A stretch of 64,000 nucleotides of DNA from Sulfolobus sp. A20 (GTDB taxonomy: Archaea > Thermoproteota > Thermoprotei_A > Sulfolobales > Sulfolobaceae), in contig NZ_CP017006.1 in the NCBI RefSeq assembly GCF_001719125.1, positions 1,936,384 to 2,000,383 on the forward strand, read 5' to 3'. Below, piece after piece: positions 28,714 to 38,738 of this stretch. A model generated the notes under the pieces. The model was not told the DNA's origin. It did not search any database and saw nothing but the letters and a program-made list of their open reading frames with translations. Position 1 is the first letter of the stretch. Every line of letters starts with the position of its first letter. The translations under genes and the position numbers were made by a program.

Positions 28714-30213
28714 ATGATGATAATTGGATATGTTATAGGTTCTGCCACTACTCAAGAAGCTTCAATGTTGGCGGAGAAACCAGTTAGGCTAGGAAATTAC
28801 GTTATGCTAGAATATGATAATGTTAAGGTACTAGGTTTAATTACGTTTGTAACGCGTGGTAGTTCCATGTTAGATGAGAATATGAATGATATAGAAATTG
28901 TTCAAAAGTTAAAAGATTACAATGATAATATTCCGTTTTTCATTAAGGCAAAAATTAAACTATTATGTGATTTAAATAAAAACTGTTTAATGCCCGATAT
29001 TCCTCCATCTGCTGGAACGCCAGTTAGAGAAGCAGAAGAAGAAGAATTAAAAAGTATTTACTCGGATGGTAATATTAGGATAGGTACTCTAGTTGGGACA
29101 TCAGTAAGTGTGAGATTGAATATTAACTCGTTGTCAAGGCATTTAGCAATACTAGCAGCTACGGGGGCGGGAAAGTCAAATACAGTAGCAGTTTTGTCAC
29201 AAAGAATATCTGAGTTAGGTGGATCTGTTATAATATTTGACTATCATGGAGAATATTACGATAGCGATATGAAAAATTTGAATAATATTGAGCCCAGACT
29301 TAATCCGTTATATCTAACTCCTAGAGAATTTGCTACATTATTGGAGGTTAGAGAAAATGCTACAATACAGTTTAGAATACTAAGAAGAGCATTCAATAAA
29401 TTTAAGCAGGAGATATCGAATAAAATTAAGGAAGGTCAAGTATCTCTTTCCAAATTAAATCAAGAATTTCTTGAAATAATGGAGAGTTACATTCAAAATG
29501 AAGGTAAAGGAGAGAAAAGAGAGAACCCTGCTGATGAACTTCTTAATAAGTTAGAAGAATTTGTTGATAGATATAATGGTGTAATAGATTTATCAGCTTC
29601 TGACGTCATAGAGAAAATTAAGAGAAGTAGAGTTAATGTTGTAAACTTGACTCAACTAGATGAGGATTCAATGGATGCTGTGGTGTCACATTATTTAAGA
29701 AGAATTTTAGACTCCAGAAAAGAATTTGCTAGAAAGAGATCCTCTGGTTTAAAGTTTCCTATAATTTCCGTTATCGAAGAAGCTCATGTATTCCTTTCTA
29801 AGAATGAAAATACGTTAACTAAATATTGGGCTTCCAGAATAGCAAGAGAAGGAAGAAAGTTCGGTGTCGGATTAGTAATAGTTAGCCAGAGACCAAAAGG
29901 GCTAGATGATAATATCTTAAGTCAAATGACCAATAAGATTATTTTGAAAATAGTTGAACCTAATGATAAAAAATACATCTTGGAGTCTAGTGATAATTTA
30001 AGTGAAGATTTAGTTGAACAGCTTTCGTCATTGGATGTAGGAGAAGCGATAATAATAGGTAAGATAGTTAAATTACCTGCTATAGTAAAGATAGACAAGT
30101 TTGAGGGAAAACTATTAGGGGCTGATCCTGATATGTTAAAAGAATGGAAAAACGCGGAAGAGGAAGAAAATAGTATATCGGGATTTGTGAATTTTGGTTC
30201 TGGTGAAGAGTAA
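28714..30213 (+). CDS. herA: HerA DNA translocase/helicase
   Basis: A bipolar, hexameric DNA translocase that works with NurA, Mre11 and Rad50 to resect double-strand breaks. 499 residues: N-terminal HAS-barrel (about 1-95), Walker A GAGKS at 151-155, Walker B with Glu355-Glu356 in SVIEEAH, and the arginine-finger region REGRKFGVG followed by SQRP. First gene of a four-gene operon. Its TAA shares one base with the mre11 ATG. A second ATG follows one codon on. Confidence 0.97.
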   Translation: MMIIGYVIGSATTQEASMLAEKPVRLGNYVMLEYDNVKVLGLITFVTRGSSMLDENMNDIEIVQKLKDYNDNIPFFIKAKIKLLCDLNKNCLMPDIPPSAGTPVREAEEEELKSIYSDGNIRIGTLVGTSVSVRLNINSLSRHLAILAATGAGKSNTVAVLSQRISELGGSVIIFDYHGEYYDSDMKNLNNIEPRLNPLYLTPREFATLLEVRENATIQFRILRRAFNKFKQEISNKIKEGQVSLSKLNQEFLEIMESYIQNEGKGEKRENPADELLNKLEEFVDRYNGVIDLSASDVIEKIKRSRVNVVNLTQLDEDSMDAVVSHYLRRILDSRKEFARKRSSGLKFPIISVIEEAHVFLSKNENTLTKYWASRIAREGRKFGVGLVIVSQRPKGLDDNILSQMTNKIILKIVEPNDKKYILESSDNLSEDLVEQLSSLDVGEAIIIGKIVKLPAIVKIDKFEGKLLGADPDMLKEWKNAEEEENSISGFVNFGSGEE

Positions 30214-31346
30214 TGCTTATACTACATGTTTCAGATACTCATTTAGGTAAAAGACAATATTCTTTACTAGAGAGAGAGAAAGACCTCTATGATGTATTTT
30301 CAAAAATAGTAGATATAGCCTTGGAGAATCATGTCGATGCTGTAATTCACTCTGGCGATCTCTTCGATGTACATAATCCGCCTAATAACGCTATTCTTAA
30401 TGCAATAAAAAGTTTAAGAAAGCTTAAAGAAGCAAACATACCATTCTTATCTATTCCCGGTGATCATGATACGCCTAAAAGAAAAGGTTATATCTACCCT
30501 CATAACATTTTAGCTGAGTTAGATCTAATAAAAATACTTGATTATAGGACTCCATACATATTAGGTAATAATCTGGAAGTCTATGGAATTTCACATGTGC
30601 CAACTATTTCAAGACAAATTCTGAAGGAAATGTTATCATCTTTAAAACCGAGTAGCACTAGAAGTATTTTGCTTTTACATCAAGGTTTTAAACAATTATT
30701 GCCATATGAGAGTTCGTGGCAGTTGGAGATAGGTGATTTACCTAAGGGTTTTGGATATTATGCTTTAGGTCACTTACATGATAGATGGAAAATGGAAATG
30801 GATAACGGGTCTATTGTGGCTATAGCTGGTTCTCCAGATATTATGAGGGAAGAGGAAATTGCAGGCTATGAAAAAAATCGTAAAGGGGTATACTTAATAG
30901 ATTTTTCCAAGAATTTACCAATACTTCAAGAGATAAACTTAGAGATTAGACCACAAATTGTAAGAGCTGTCGATACACGTAATTTAAAGGTTGATATTCA
31001 AAACATAAAGGATGAGATAAAAAAGTTGAAGTCTAAACCAATATTACACATTATATTGCGTGGAGAAAAAATGAGAAGAGACAAATTGAATGCCGAATTA
31101 ACAACGGAATTAAGTGACGTCGTTGCCTATTATAGGATATATAAAGATGAAACTTCTCAGACAATTGGGAATTTAACTATCACTCCACCTAAGGATAAGG
31201 GATTAGATAAAATAATTCTGGAGTATCTAACTGAATATGAAAAGTTCAGTAAAGAGGAAGCAGAATTGATAATAGAAATGATTAAGAATGTAGATTCAAG
31301 TGAAAATGTTGAGAAAATTCTAATGAAATTAGGAGGTCTGGAATAA
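30213..31346 (+). CDS. mre11: Mre11 DNA repair nuclease
   Basis: A metallophosphoesterase nuclease of 377 residues that senses and trims DNA ends with Rad50. Motifs in order: HVSDTHLG, IHSGDLFD, GDHDTP, LLHQGF and ALGHLHDRW, the five phosphoesterase signatures with their Asp/His metal ligands. ATG at 30213 overlaps herA by one base. Rad50 starts on the base after its stop. Confidence 0.97.
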   Translation: MLILHVSDTHLGKRQYSLLEREKDLYDVFSKIVDIALENHVDAVIHSGDLFDVHNPPNNAILNAIKSLRKLKEANIPFLSIPGDHDTPKRKGYIYPHNILAELDLIKILDYRTPYILGNNLEVYGISHVPTISRQILKEMLSSLKPSSTRSILLLHQGFKQLLPYESSWQLEIGDLPKGFGYYALGHLHDRWKMEMDNGSIVAIAGSPDIMREEEIAGYEKNRKGVYLIDFSKNLPILQEINLEIRPQIVRAVDTRNLKVDIQNIKDEIKKLKSKPILHIILRGEKMRRDKLNAELTTELSDVVAYYRIYKDETSQTIGNLTITPPKDKGLDKIILEYLTEYEKFSKEEAELIIEMIKNVDSSENVEKILMKLGGLE

Positions 31347-33953
31347 ATGAAAATAGATAAAATAGAGCTAGAGAACTTCATTAGTCATGAGAAATCTACA
31401 GTTCAATTCAAAGGAGAGGTAAATGTAATATTAGGTCCTAATGGAGCCGGTAAAAGCTCAATAATTGATGGCATCGTTTTTGCCATGTTTAGGGAAAAAA
31501 GCAGGGGTGTTCTAGAGAATTTCATTAAACGTGGTGCATCAAGAAGCAAGGTTTCGTTAACTTTGTCTAGAGGTAATGATGTAATAATAATAAAAAGAAA
31601 CTTAAGTAGAGGTAGTGGTTCTATTGAAGATCATCTTTTAGTAAACAATAAGCCTATTACTTATGGTGCTGAAAATGTAACATCAGAACTGGAAAAATAT
31701 TTAGGAATAGATAAAGATATTGCCCTCTCTACTATAATCGTAAGACAAGGAGAATTGGATAAAATCTTAGATGAGTTCCAAAATACTATAGGTGGTATTC
31801 TCAAACTTGAGGCGATTGACAAATTAATTGATAGTAAGGGTCCAATAGCCAATTTAATTAAGCAATTGGAGTCAAAACTTGAAGGCTTTAACGTACTGAA
31901 GAGTCAATATAACCAAATAAGGGATAGATTAAAGGAAAAGCAAGATAAAGTAAAGGAGTTAGAGAATTACATATCATCTTTGTCTAATGAAATCGCTAAC
32001 CTTGAAAGTTCTCTAGGACAAGTTAATAAAGAGTTAGATGAGTATGAGATAAAGAGAGAGAATTATATTAAAATAAAAACTAGTCTAGATGAGAAGAACA
32101 AATCATTTGAAGAAATTGAAAGGGAAATAAAGAGACTTGAAAACGAGACTAGAAATATAAGTGAATTAGAAAAAGAAGTGGAGCAGTTAGAAAAATTAAG
32201 AGAACTTAAAAATAATTTAGATAGATATTTATTATTGAAAGATAACTATGATTCAGTATCTAAGAGTATAAATGATCTTCAAGTGGAAATTGATGAATAT
32301 GAAAAGTCTCTAAGGAAGAAAAGGGAGTTAGAACCCTTTTATATTAAGTATACCCAATTGTATAGTGAGAAGAAAAGAATCGACGAAGAGTATAATAGAT
32401 ATATTCAGTTAAAAAGTAAAATCGCATCTAAAGAACAAACTTTGGAGAAATATAAAAATGATTTAGCGAATATACAATTTAATGAAAAAAATTTAGAAGA
32501 AGTCGAAAAGAACATAAAGGAGTTTGAAAATCAAAAATCTGAATTAGATAGGAAATTGGGACAAATTCAAAATGGTATCAAGGAGGCTGATGAAATAATC
32601 AAAAATATTACCCAGGTTAAAAGTGATAGGTGTCCTATCTGTGGAAGACCTTTAGATGATGAGCATAGGCAGAGAGTTATCAGCGAATATACTGAAAAAA
32701 GGGATAGTCTAGTAAAGGAAAAAGAGCGCACTGAAGAGAATTTAAGAGAGCTAACTAATAAATTAAATAAATTAAGATTGGAACAAAAAAGAATAATGTC
32801 TGAAAAGGGAAAATTCGACAAGATAAAAATGCAAATAGAAGAGTTAGAGGATGAACTATCGAAATTAAAGCAAGAAATTAGTAAATATGGAAATATAGAG
32901 GATAGAAGAAATGAAGTTAACAATGAATTAGAAAAACTCAAGGACTATTATGATAATTACCTTAAATTATCCAAGTATGATGAAAGTTCTCTTTCAGATA
33001 AGAAGCGGAGAATAGAGGAGCTACTTAATAAGAAGAAGCAAATTGAAGGTGAATTAAGGAAATTAGAGAACGAAGTTAAAGGATTAAACAAATTTGAAAT
33101 CGAAAGAAGGATAGAAGAGCTAGAGAAGAAGAAGAAAAGTTTAGATGATTTAAGGAGAAAGAGAGCAATATTGGAAGAGGATCTTAAGAAAAAAGAAAAT
33201 TTAGAGAAAGAAATAGAAAAACTTAAGCAGAAATTAGAAGAAATATCTTTTGACGAAGATTATTATCAAGAATTAAAGAAAAAAGTAGAAAATCTGGATA
33301 AATTTCTAGATGAGAGGAGAAATATGAAAAGTAAGATAGAAGGAGAGTTGAGTAGCCTTAAGAAAGAAATAGAAGATATGAATACTCAGATGGTTCAGAT
33401 CGAATCCAAGTTAGGTGAGGAGACAAAAATAACTAACGCAATTAGCAAATTAACCAGAATAAGGGAAGCTTTAGGAGAGAAAAGGCTACAGAGTTATATA
33501 ATTATGGCAACTAAACAAGTTATAGAAAATAACTTAAATGATATAATATCGAAATTCGATTTATCAATTAAGAACGCAGAAATAGAGATATCCCCTAAGA
33601 GGGGAAAAAGTAATAGGGGAGATTATATTATAGTTTATACAAATAGTGGAGATCAATTGCCCGTAACCTCATTAAGTGGAGGAGAAAAAATGGCATTAGC
33701 ATTAGGTTTAAGGTTAGCCATAGCTAGAAGTCTCATGTCTGATGCTAATTTCTTCATCCTAGACGAGCCAACAGTTCACTTAGATGAGGATAGAAGAAAT
33801 TATCTCATCGAAATAATTAAAAACTTGAAAGAGGTAGTACCACAAATTATTGTAGTTACACACGACAGAGAGATAGAAAATGCAGCAGACTATGTAATTA
33901 ATGTGGAAAAGAAAGGAAATAAGAGCGTGGTGAGTGAGGCTAATGATAACTAA
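31347..33953 (+). CDS. rad50: Rad50 ATPase
   Basis: The SMC-type partner of Mre11, 868 residues. Walker A ILGPNGAGKSS (near residue 35), two long coiled coils flanking a zinc hook CPIC (Cys429 and Cys432), the ABC signature LSGGEKMALALGL, and Walker B FFILDEPTVHLDED near the C-terminus. Two molecules dimerise through the hook to bridge DNA ends. ATG directly abuts the mre11 stop. Its last codons overlap nurA. Confidence 0.97.
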   Translation: MKIDKIELENFISHEKSTVQFKGEVNVILGPNGAGKSSIIDGIVFAMFREKSRGVLENFIKRGASRSKVSLTLSRGNDVIIIKRNLSRGSGSIEDHLLVNNKPITYGAENVTSELEKYLGIDKDIALSTIIVRQGELDKILDEFQNTIGGILKLEAIDKLIDSKGPIANLIKQLESKLEGFNVLKSQYNQIRDRLKEKQDKVKELENYISSLSNEIANLESSLGQVNKELDEYEIKRENYIKIKTSLDEKNKSFEEIEREIKRLENETRNISELEKEVEQLEKLRELKNNLDRYLLLKDNYDSVSKSINDLQVEIDEYEKSLRKKRELEPFYIKYTQLYSEKKRIDEEYNRYIQLKSKIASKEQTLEKYKNDLANIQFNEKNLEEVEKNIKEFENQKSELDRKLGQIQNGIKEADEIIKNITQVKSDRCPICGRPLDDEHRQRVISEYTEKRDSLVKEKERTEENLRELTNKLNKLRLEQKRIMSEKGKFDKIKMQIEELEDELSKLKQEISKYGNIEDRRNEVNNELEKLKDYYDNYLKLSKYDESSLSDKKRRIEELLNKKKQIEGELRKLENEVKGLNKFEIERRIEELEKKKKSLDDLRRKRAILEEDLKKKENLEKEIEKLKQKLEEISFDEDYYQELKKKVENLDKFLDERRNMKSKIEGELSSLKKEIEDMNTQMVQIESKLGEETKITNAISKLTRIREALGEKRLQSYIIMATKQVIENNLNDIISKFDLSIKNAEIEISPKRGKSNRGDYIIVYTNSGDQLPVTSLSGGEKMALALGLRLAIARSLMSDANFFILDEPTVHLDEDRRNYLIEIIKNLKEVVPQIIVVTHDREIENAADYVINVEKKGNKSVVSEANDN

Positions 33954-34959
33954 AGTATATGACATATTACTGAAGGATCATCAAAAAATAAGAGATCAGA
34001 TATTTAATATTTCAAAATATTTGGAGAAAGAAATTAAAGAACAGATTTCAGCAAATTGGAGAGTATATAATCCAAATCCTAAGGTAAATAAAAAAATTAT
34101 AGCGATTGATGGTGGTTCATTTACTAGGGCTATGAGAATAGGAATCCTATATGTTATCGACGCAGAGGCTGTATTGGGTTATGAAGGTAAAATTCAAGTA
34201 ATATCTGAAGATGGTAAGATTGGTTTCTTTAGACCCGGTGTCGATGCGAGAGAGAGAGCTAACTTGTTAATGGAAGCTTTAGAACTTAAATTATCTTTAG
34301 ATTACAGCGGTCAAGGGGATTATGTCCTTTTAGATGGTAATTTAGTAAAAAAATTGGGCAAAAAGGTGAATATGGAGGGTTTAACCCAAGATGATTTAAA
34401 GATGGTTGAAAGTCTGGACATTGATAATATTATCTCATTAAAGGATGAGAAAAAAATGAAAAAGATTCTAGAATTGCTAAATCAGTATATAATTGCTAAA
34501 ATTGTAGAAGATTTTAGTGATAAAGTTATGTGGATATCTAAAATCAGCAGATCTAAAGATGTTTTTAATACAGATTATCCAGACACTGTACTATTAGAGT
34601 TATTTACGCAAGACCCGGGATTTTCAAAAATATTAACTAAAACTATAGATTCTAATCTTATATCAGATAACTACGATAAGCTAGAAATTTTGAAAGGGAT
34701 GGAATATAGCTCCTTTTATGTAAGGCTTAGTAAGGGTAGTAGGGTTTTAAGGGTAGATGTTTTAGGAAGGATTGATGAAAACATAGTTAAGGAGATTGTA
34801 GATGTTTTAGCTAATGTATCAATAAAGGGCTATCCTTTCCCTTTGTTGAAGGCACATATAGATGTCAGAATTTCAAGTGAAGACAGAAGACGCATACTAA
34901 ATATGATTGGAAGTAAATTTAAGAAAGAGATTGAGTGGTGGCCAAGCCAGTTTTATTAA
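33943..34959 (+). CDS. nurA: NurA 5'-3' nuclease
   Basis: 338 residues. NurA digests the 5' strand during end resection inside the HerA channel. Acidic motifs: AIDGGSF (Asp56), LMEALEL (Glu111) and LLDGNLV (Asp131); the C-terminal LLKAHIDVRIS carries a conserved His. ATG 33943 with the upstream GTGAGG spaced 5 bases is preferred over GTG 33934; either start lies inside the end of rad50. Last gene of the operon, convergent with the CDF transporter gene. Confidence 0.95.
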   Translation: MITKVYDILLKDHQKIRDQIFNISKYLEKEIKEQISANWRVYNPNPKVNKKIIAIDGGSFTRAMRIGILYVIDAEAVLGYEGKIQVISEDGKIGFFRPGVDARERANLLMEALELKLSLDYSGQGDYVLLDGNLVKKLGKKVNMEGLTQDDLKMVESLDIDNIISLKDEKKMKKILELLNQYIIAKIVEDFSDKVMWISKISRSKDVFNTDYPDTVLLELFTQDPGFSKILTKTIDSNLISDNYDKLEILKGMEYSSFYVRLSKGSRVLRVDVLGRIDENIVKEIVDVLANVSIKGYPFPLLKAHIDVRISSEDRRRILNMIGSKFKKEIEWWPSQFY

Positions 34960-35777
34960 TCATAGTTTTCTGATTCAAACTGAACTGTTAAGTGAGTTAT
35001 ATTATATTTCTCTTTGAGGATATTAGAAATTTTTCTTCTGATTTCGTCGGTCTCTTTAATTGTAGTGTTTGGACTAACTTTAACGTGTAGTGTCGCAGCC
35101 TTAATATGACTACAGACCGACCAGACGTGCAAGTGATGAACATTAATCTTTTCGCTTTCTAAGACAGATTTTATGTCCTGCGTATTAACTGGGGAGCCTT
35201 CCATTAATATAACGTAAGCTTCTCTTAAAATCGGTCTAGTGATTATTAGATTGATGGCTACTATGGCTATTGCCGTTGCTGGATCAATAAAGTAAAGTTT
35301 ATAAAGTAATATAATAAAGCCAGCAAATATTCCTAAAATATAGCTTATCAGATCAGAAAATAAGTGTAAGCTTATGCCCTTCTTACCTATGTTATCTTCT
35401 CTCGTGAACTTATTGGCTACGTATGTTAAAATTCCAGCAATAGTTGAAATAATTATAAGAAGTATTGGGTTTTCATGAATGCCTAATAATAATGATATAA
35501 TAGAAGAATAGACAATAAATAGTGACAGAACTATAATAGTTACTATGTTTAGTATAGCGGAAAAAATTTCCAATCTGTGGAGTCCATATGTATAAATAAA
35601 GTTTTTATTACCGGAGATCCCAGAAATTTTGCCTATTAGTAATATAGATAGTAAAATAGTAATAAAATCTATAAATGAATGAGAAAATTCAGAGAGGAGT
35701 AGTGGACTGTGACTTATGAAATATGCTATAAGTGTTGTTATAACAATTAAAGTCATTAAAATTAAAGTTATTCTCAC
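34956..35777 (-). CDS. Cation diffusion facilitator (zinc-type) transporter
   Basis: 273 residues: six membrane helices and a C-terminal cytosolic domain with HLHVWSVCSHIKAATLHV. Helix 2 has HSFID and helix 5 HLFSD, so the metal site is HxxxD in both, which in this family favours zinc over manganese. It exports divalent metal by proton exchange. The start is a GTG at 35777. It overlaps nurA convergently by 4 bases. Confidence 0.88.
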   Translation of the reverse strand: MRITLILMTLIVITTLIAYFISHSPLLLSEFSHSFIDFITILLSILLIGKISGISGNKNFIYTYGLHRLEIFSAILNIVTIIVLSLFIVYSSIISLLLGIHENPILLIIISTIAGILTYVANKFTREDNIGKKGISLHLFSDLISYILGIFAGFIILLYKLYFIDPATAIAIVAINLIITRPILREAYVILMEGSPVNTQDIKSVLESEKINVHHLHVWSVCSHIKAATLHVKVSPNTTIKETDEIRRKISNILKEKYNITHLTVQFESENYD

Positions 35778-36193
35778 ATTATATAATGTACGCTAAACCC
35801 TAAAATAAAGCTTATTTAGGAGGATCCTAAAAAGATCGTATCATTACAAAATTTTTAGTTTAGGGATTGAGTCATTATGCACTTCGTAACCATATTACGG
35901 ATGCTTTCTTCAGAACAAATGAATAAATATACCTAAGAGTGCATATCTTATTAGCATATTTATTTCAATATGAAAATAGTTAAGATTATTTAGTATTTTA
36001 CACAAGTTAATTAAATTTATACAATTTACCTTACGTTTAGTTATTCCTCACGTAATGGAAAGACTATTATCTTATAGGCATCAAGCAATTAACATAGGAG
36101 TTTAATATTCTAAAAGCACTGGGTTACTAAATTTATCTAAATTGGACTGGGGAAAGATTTAAGAGTTTTAAAAAGAAGGAATAGATCAGCAAT
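35778..36193. other. Gene-free stretch
   Basis: AT-rich, with no coding character. The only short frame is a 19-codon one starting at ATG 35878, which I do not believe. TATA-like elements occur but cannot be tied to a gene. The stretch ends at the hairpin 36194-36254. Confidence 0.4.
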
Positions 36194-36254
36194 CCGGTAG
36201 GATCAGCCCTCGAGTGCCTATGAAGGCTCGATGAAAAGGGCTCCGCTCTACCGG
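36194..36254. other. G+C-rich hairpin overlapping a gene's stop codon
   Basis: CCGGTAG (36194-36200) pairs with CTACCGG (36248-36254). Inside, AGCCCT (36205-36210) pairs with AGGGCT (36237-36242), CGA with TCG (36211, 36228) and GCC with GGC around a TATGAA loop. The stop codon of the methyltransferase gene is one arm of the outer stem. It could be a 3' mRNA structure, a terminator-like element, or a free ncRNA on either strand. The stem, internal loop, stem plan resembles guide RNAs of the H/ACA kind only loosely. Confidence 0.5.
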
Positions 36255-36868
36255 GTGATAGCCTCAACACAAATAAATGAACCTCTGTCATCATCGTAAT
36301 ATATATCATTATCCTCCCAGCTTTTCTCATTAGATGGTTCTGAGCTTAATGTAGACCTTACTGTGATTATTTTCATATATTTATTAATAGTTTTGTATAT
36401 TTCTTCTTTAGTTCTAAAAATTGCTCTAGAGTAGTATTTATGTCCTTTCTTACCCAATTCATCATAGTATTTTCCCCATGGAGAATCTCTAGGTATAAAG
36501 CATATTACCGCCCGCTTTTTGGTTACTCTCTCTATTTCACTAATAAATTTTTCAAGACTATCAATAAAACATATTGTAACTGATGTGAAAGTACAGTCAA
36601 ATGATTTGTTCCTAAAAGGCAAGTATAACGCATCACTTAATACACTATCATCGCTTTTACTTTCCATTAGCATTAATAATGATATGTCTACTGAGACTTT
36701 GTATCCATGTATAACTTCATGAAATATGCCTGGTCCAGATCCTATGTCTAAACAATCTTTAAGGTTAAAACTTCTAACGACATTTCTTTCATTATCGTAT
36801 ATTTTATTGTGTTCTTCGTACCATCTTTTATATCCTTTTGGATCATTAAATATGTTTTCATACTCCAT
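36248..36868 (-). CDS. Class I SAM-dependent methyltransferase
   Basis: 206 residues. Motif I CLDIGSGPGIFHEV (near residue 40), motif II SVDISLLML and the later FDCTFTSVTICF fit a type 11 methyltransferase. The substrate is unknown. ATG 36868 with GTGAG 5 bases upstream is favoured over GTG 36877. It overlaps the end of the upstream Cys-motif gene by 11 bases, so the two are co-translated. Its stop codon lies in a hairpin. Confidence 0.83.
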   Translation of the reverse strand: MEYENIFNDPKGYKRWYEEHNKIYDNERNVVRSFNLKDCLDIGSGPGIFHEVIHGYKVSVDISLLMLMESKSDDSVLSDALYLPFRNKSFDCTFTSVTICFIDSLEKFISEIERVTKKRAVICFIPRDSPWGKYYDELGKKGHKYYSRAIFRTKEEIYKTINKYMKIITVRSTLSSEPSNEKSWEDNDIYYDDDRGSFICVEAITR

Positions 36869-37328
36869 TAGTCTCACTAATCCTAATCATCTCTAGTAAT
36901 ATCTTAATTTTTGATATTATATCATCTAAGAATGTTAATAGATCTTCTCTCCTTCTCCTTAATGCTATCGACGTAGAATAGGAGAATTCTGACAACCTAT
37001 TTTCAATAAATTCCAATTCTTTTTCTAGCTGTCCTTTTAAATTAACGTAAATTATATATATATCTAAGAGGTCTGCCGTTATAATTTTTCCATCGTCCTT
37101 AATTGAATAGTAGGGACATAAGTAACAAAATGCAGGGTGAGGAACTATCTTTCCATTAGATTTCCAGCTTGCAAGTATTTTACTTTTACCTGAAAATTTT
37201 TTACAATATTCAGTATTATAATAAACACATGAGTTTCTTCTTCTCAGCCCATCCTCATATATCCTTTCGTATCCACTAATCCTCTTAGAAAGAGCTATAT
37301 CAATAGTAAGCTCTCTAAAGTTTTGCAT
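36858..37328 (-). CDS. Hypothetical protein with four-cysteine metal motif
   Basis: 156 residues, family not recognised. The N-terminal half has Cys in CVYYNTEYC and then FCYLCPYY, a C-x7-C...C-x2-C pattern that could hold zinc or an iron-sulfur cluster. The C-terminal half is a long helical, probably coiled-coil region with RRRRED. The gene precedes the methyltransferase and overlaps it, so a joint function is likely. ATG 37328 is chosen over the TTG one codon earlier. Confidence 0.75.
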   Translation of the reverse strand: MQNFRELTIDIALSKRISGYERIYEDGLRRRNSCVYYNTEYCKKFSGKSKILASWKSNGKIVPHPAFCYLCPYYSIKDDGKIITADLLDIYIIYVNLKGQLEKELEFIENRLSEFSYSTSIALRRRREDLLTFLDDIISKIKILLEMIRISETNGV

Positions 37329-37436
37329 CAATAATAAATTTTCTCCTTCAGCCTAATAAAGATAGTGTATATCATAAGGATCGTATAATACCTTTGCAGA
37401 GTTAATCTTTTATTTTATTCTATTCTTTCAGAGAAC

Positions 37437-38351
37437 GTGAGAAAGGTAATAATTGATTCAGACACAGCCAGTGATGATACAATAGCTATACTATTAGCTT
37501 CGAGATATTTTGATCTTCTTGGAGTTACTATTGTCGCGGGTAACGTTAAATTCGAGAATCAGGTGAAGAACGCTTTGTTCACGCTAGAATATATTGGAAG
37601 ATCAGACGTTCCAGTTTATATTGGAGCGGATAGACCAATACTAGGTAAGTGGAGAACTGTAGAAGAAGTTCACGGTAATAATGGAATGGGAGATTGGAAT
37701 TATCCAGAGCCTAATAAGAAGCCTACAGATGAACATGCTGTGGATGCGATATTAAGACTCTCGAAAGAATACAATGGAGAACTTGAAATCTTGGCAGTAT
37801 CGCCCCTAACAAATATTGCCTTAGCTTATCTAAAGGATCACAAAATAGTAAGCAGAATAAGGAAGATATGGATTATGGGGGGAGCATTTTCCAAGGGAAA
37901 TACTACACCCATTGCTGAATTTAACTTTTGGGTTGACCCAGAGGCAGCTAAAATTATACTTAATGCCGGTTTTGATGTAACTATAGTTCCATGGGAGACT
38001 GCAGAACTTCATGCTGTTGTTAATGAAAAAGATTGGGATCGAATATCGAAAATGAATACTAGGTTATCAGATTTCTTCATTAGAGTTAACAAGACTTTAC
38101 GTGATTATTCTAAAGCACAAGGCATAAATGGAAGTGTTCACCCTGATTCGTTAACAGTTGCTATAGCTTACGATAGCACAATAATAAAGAGATCATTAAG
38201 GAGGTATGTTGATGTTGAAACCTGTTCAGAATCTAGAGGTGCAATGTTGATAGATTGGTATAGTCATAACAGACAGAATGCTGAAATAGTATTAGAAGCT
38301 GATGATGAAAAGTTTAAGAATTTATTGTTTAGTACCCTTAGTAAGTTTTGA
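37437..38351 (+). CDS. Inosine/uridine-preferring nucleoside hydrolase family
   Basis: 304 residues. The calcium-binding N-terminus [14 protein letters not shown], the middle WIMGGAF with FNFWVDPEA and the [11 protein letters not shown] segment are all family signatures. It splits the N-glycosidic bond of ribonucleosides for purine salvage or degradation. The S. solfataricus set includes one purine-type and one pyrimidine-type enzyme; position near nurA suggests the purine type, but that is from memory. The start is a GTG at 37437. Confidence 0.9.
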   Translation: MRKVIIDSDTASDDTIAILLASRYFDLLGVTIVAGNVKFENQVKNALFTLEYIGRSDVPVYIGADRPILGKWRTVEEVHGNNGMGDWNYPEPNKKPTDEHAVDAILRLSKEYNGELEILAVSPLTNIALAYLKDHKIVSRIRKIWIMGGAFSKGNTTPIAEFNFWVDPEAAKIILNAGFDVTIVPWETAELHAVVNEKDWDRISKMNTRLSDFFIRVNKTLRDYSKAQGINGSVHPDSLTVAIAYDSTIIKRSLRRYVDVETCSESRGAMLIDWYSHNRQNAEIVLEADDEKFKNLLFSTLSKF

Positions 38352-38738
38352 GCAATCAGCGTAGACTACAATACTAACGTTTTTCACATCCAACCCCTTT
38401 TTATTTAATTCCACAGTTAAGTCATTTATTTCTAAATCATCTACATCTATAATTTCACTGTTATTAGTGCAGAACACGTTAATATGTGGTTTCCTATTTA
38501 TTTCGAACCAAGTAATACCATTCGCTTCAAAGGAATTCAGTATTCCAGCATTCTTTAAAGTTTCCAATGTATTATAGACTGTAGATAGACTAATGCTGGG
38601 TTCTGTTTTTTTTAGTTCTTGAAAGATCTGTTCTCCGCTGAAATGGCCTCCTTTCATAATTAGTTTTAATATAGCTATCCTCTGGGGAGTTACCTTTAAG
38701 TTCCTTTGCCTCAAGAGGTTTGCTAGATCAGCTTCCAT
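38322..38738 (-). CDS. Fur-family regulator with reduced metal site
   Basis: 138 residues: winged helix (residues 10-85, [17 protein letters not shown]) and the Fur dimerisation domain. The usual His-rich HHHxxC..C stretch reads [13 protein letters not shown] here, so most regulatory ligands and one structural cysteine are gone, and the C-terminal CxxC is absent. It probably still binds DNA but may not sense metal in the usual way. ATG at 38738. Its end overlaps the nucleoside hydrolase gene by 30 bases. A 600-base gene-free stretch lies upstream. Confidence 0.85.
   Translation of the reverse strand: MEADLANLLRQRNLKVTPQRIAILKLIMKGGHFSGEQIFQELKKTEPSISLSTVYNTLETLKNAGILNSFEANGITWFEINRKPHINVFCTNNSEIIDVDDLEINDLTVELNKKGLDVKNVSIVVYADCSKLTKGTKQ

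Noticed and set aside
31661-32941. Open frames on the minus strand inside rad50
   Set aside because: Low-complexity Ser/Leu/Phe-rich translations opposite the coiled coils, typical of antisense to Lys/Glu-rich codons.
35878-35937. A 19-codon open frame in the gene-free stretch
   Set aside because: Very short, no ribosome-binding site, no coding character.
36194-36254. H/ACA guide RNA as identity of the hairpin
   Set aside because: An ACA lies 12 bases beyond the stem rather than directly after it, and no kink-turn is clear; left as an unclassified hairpin.
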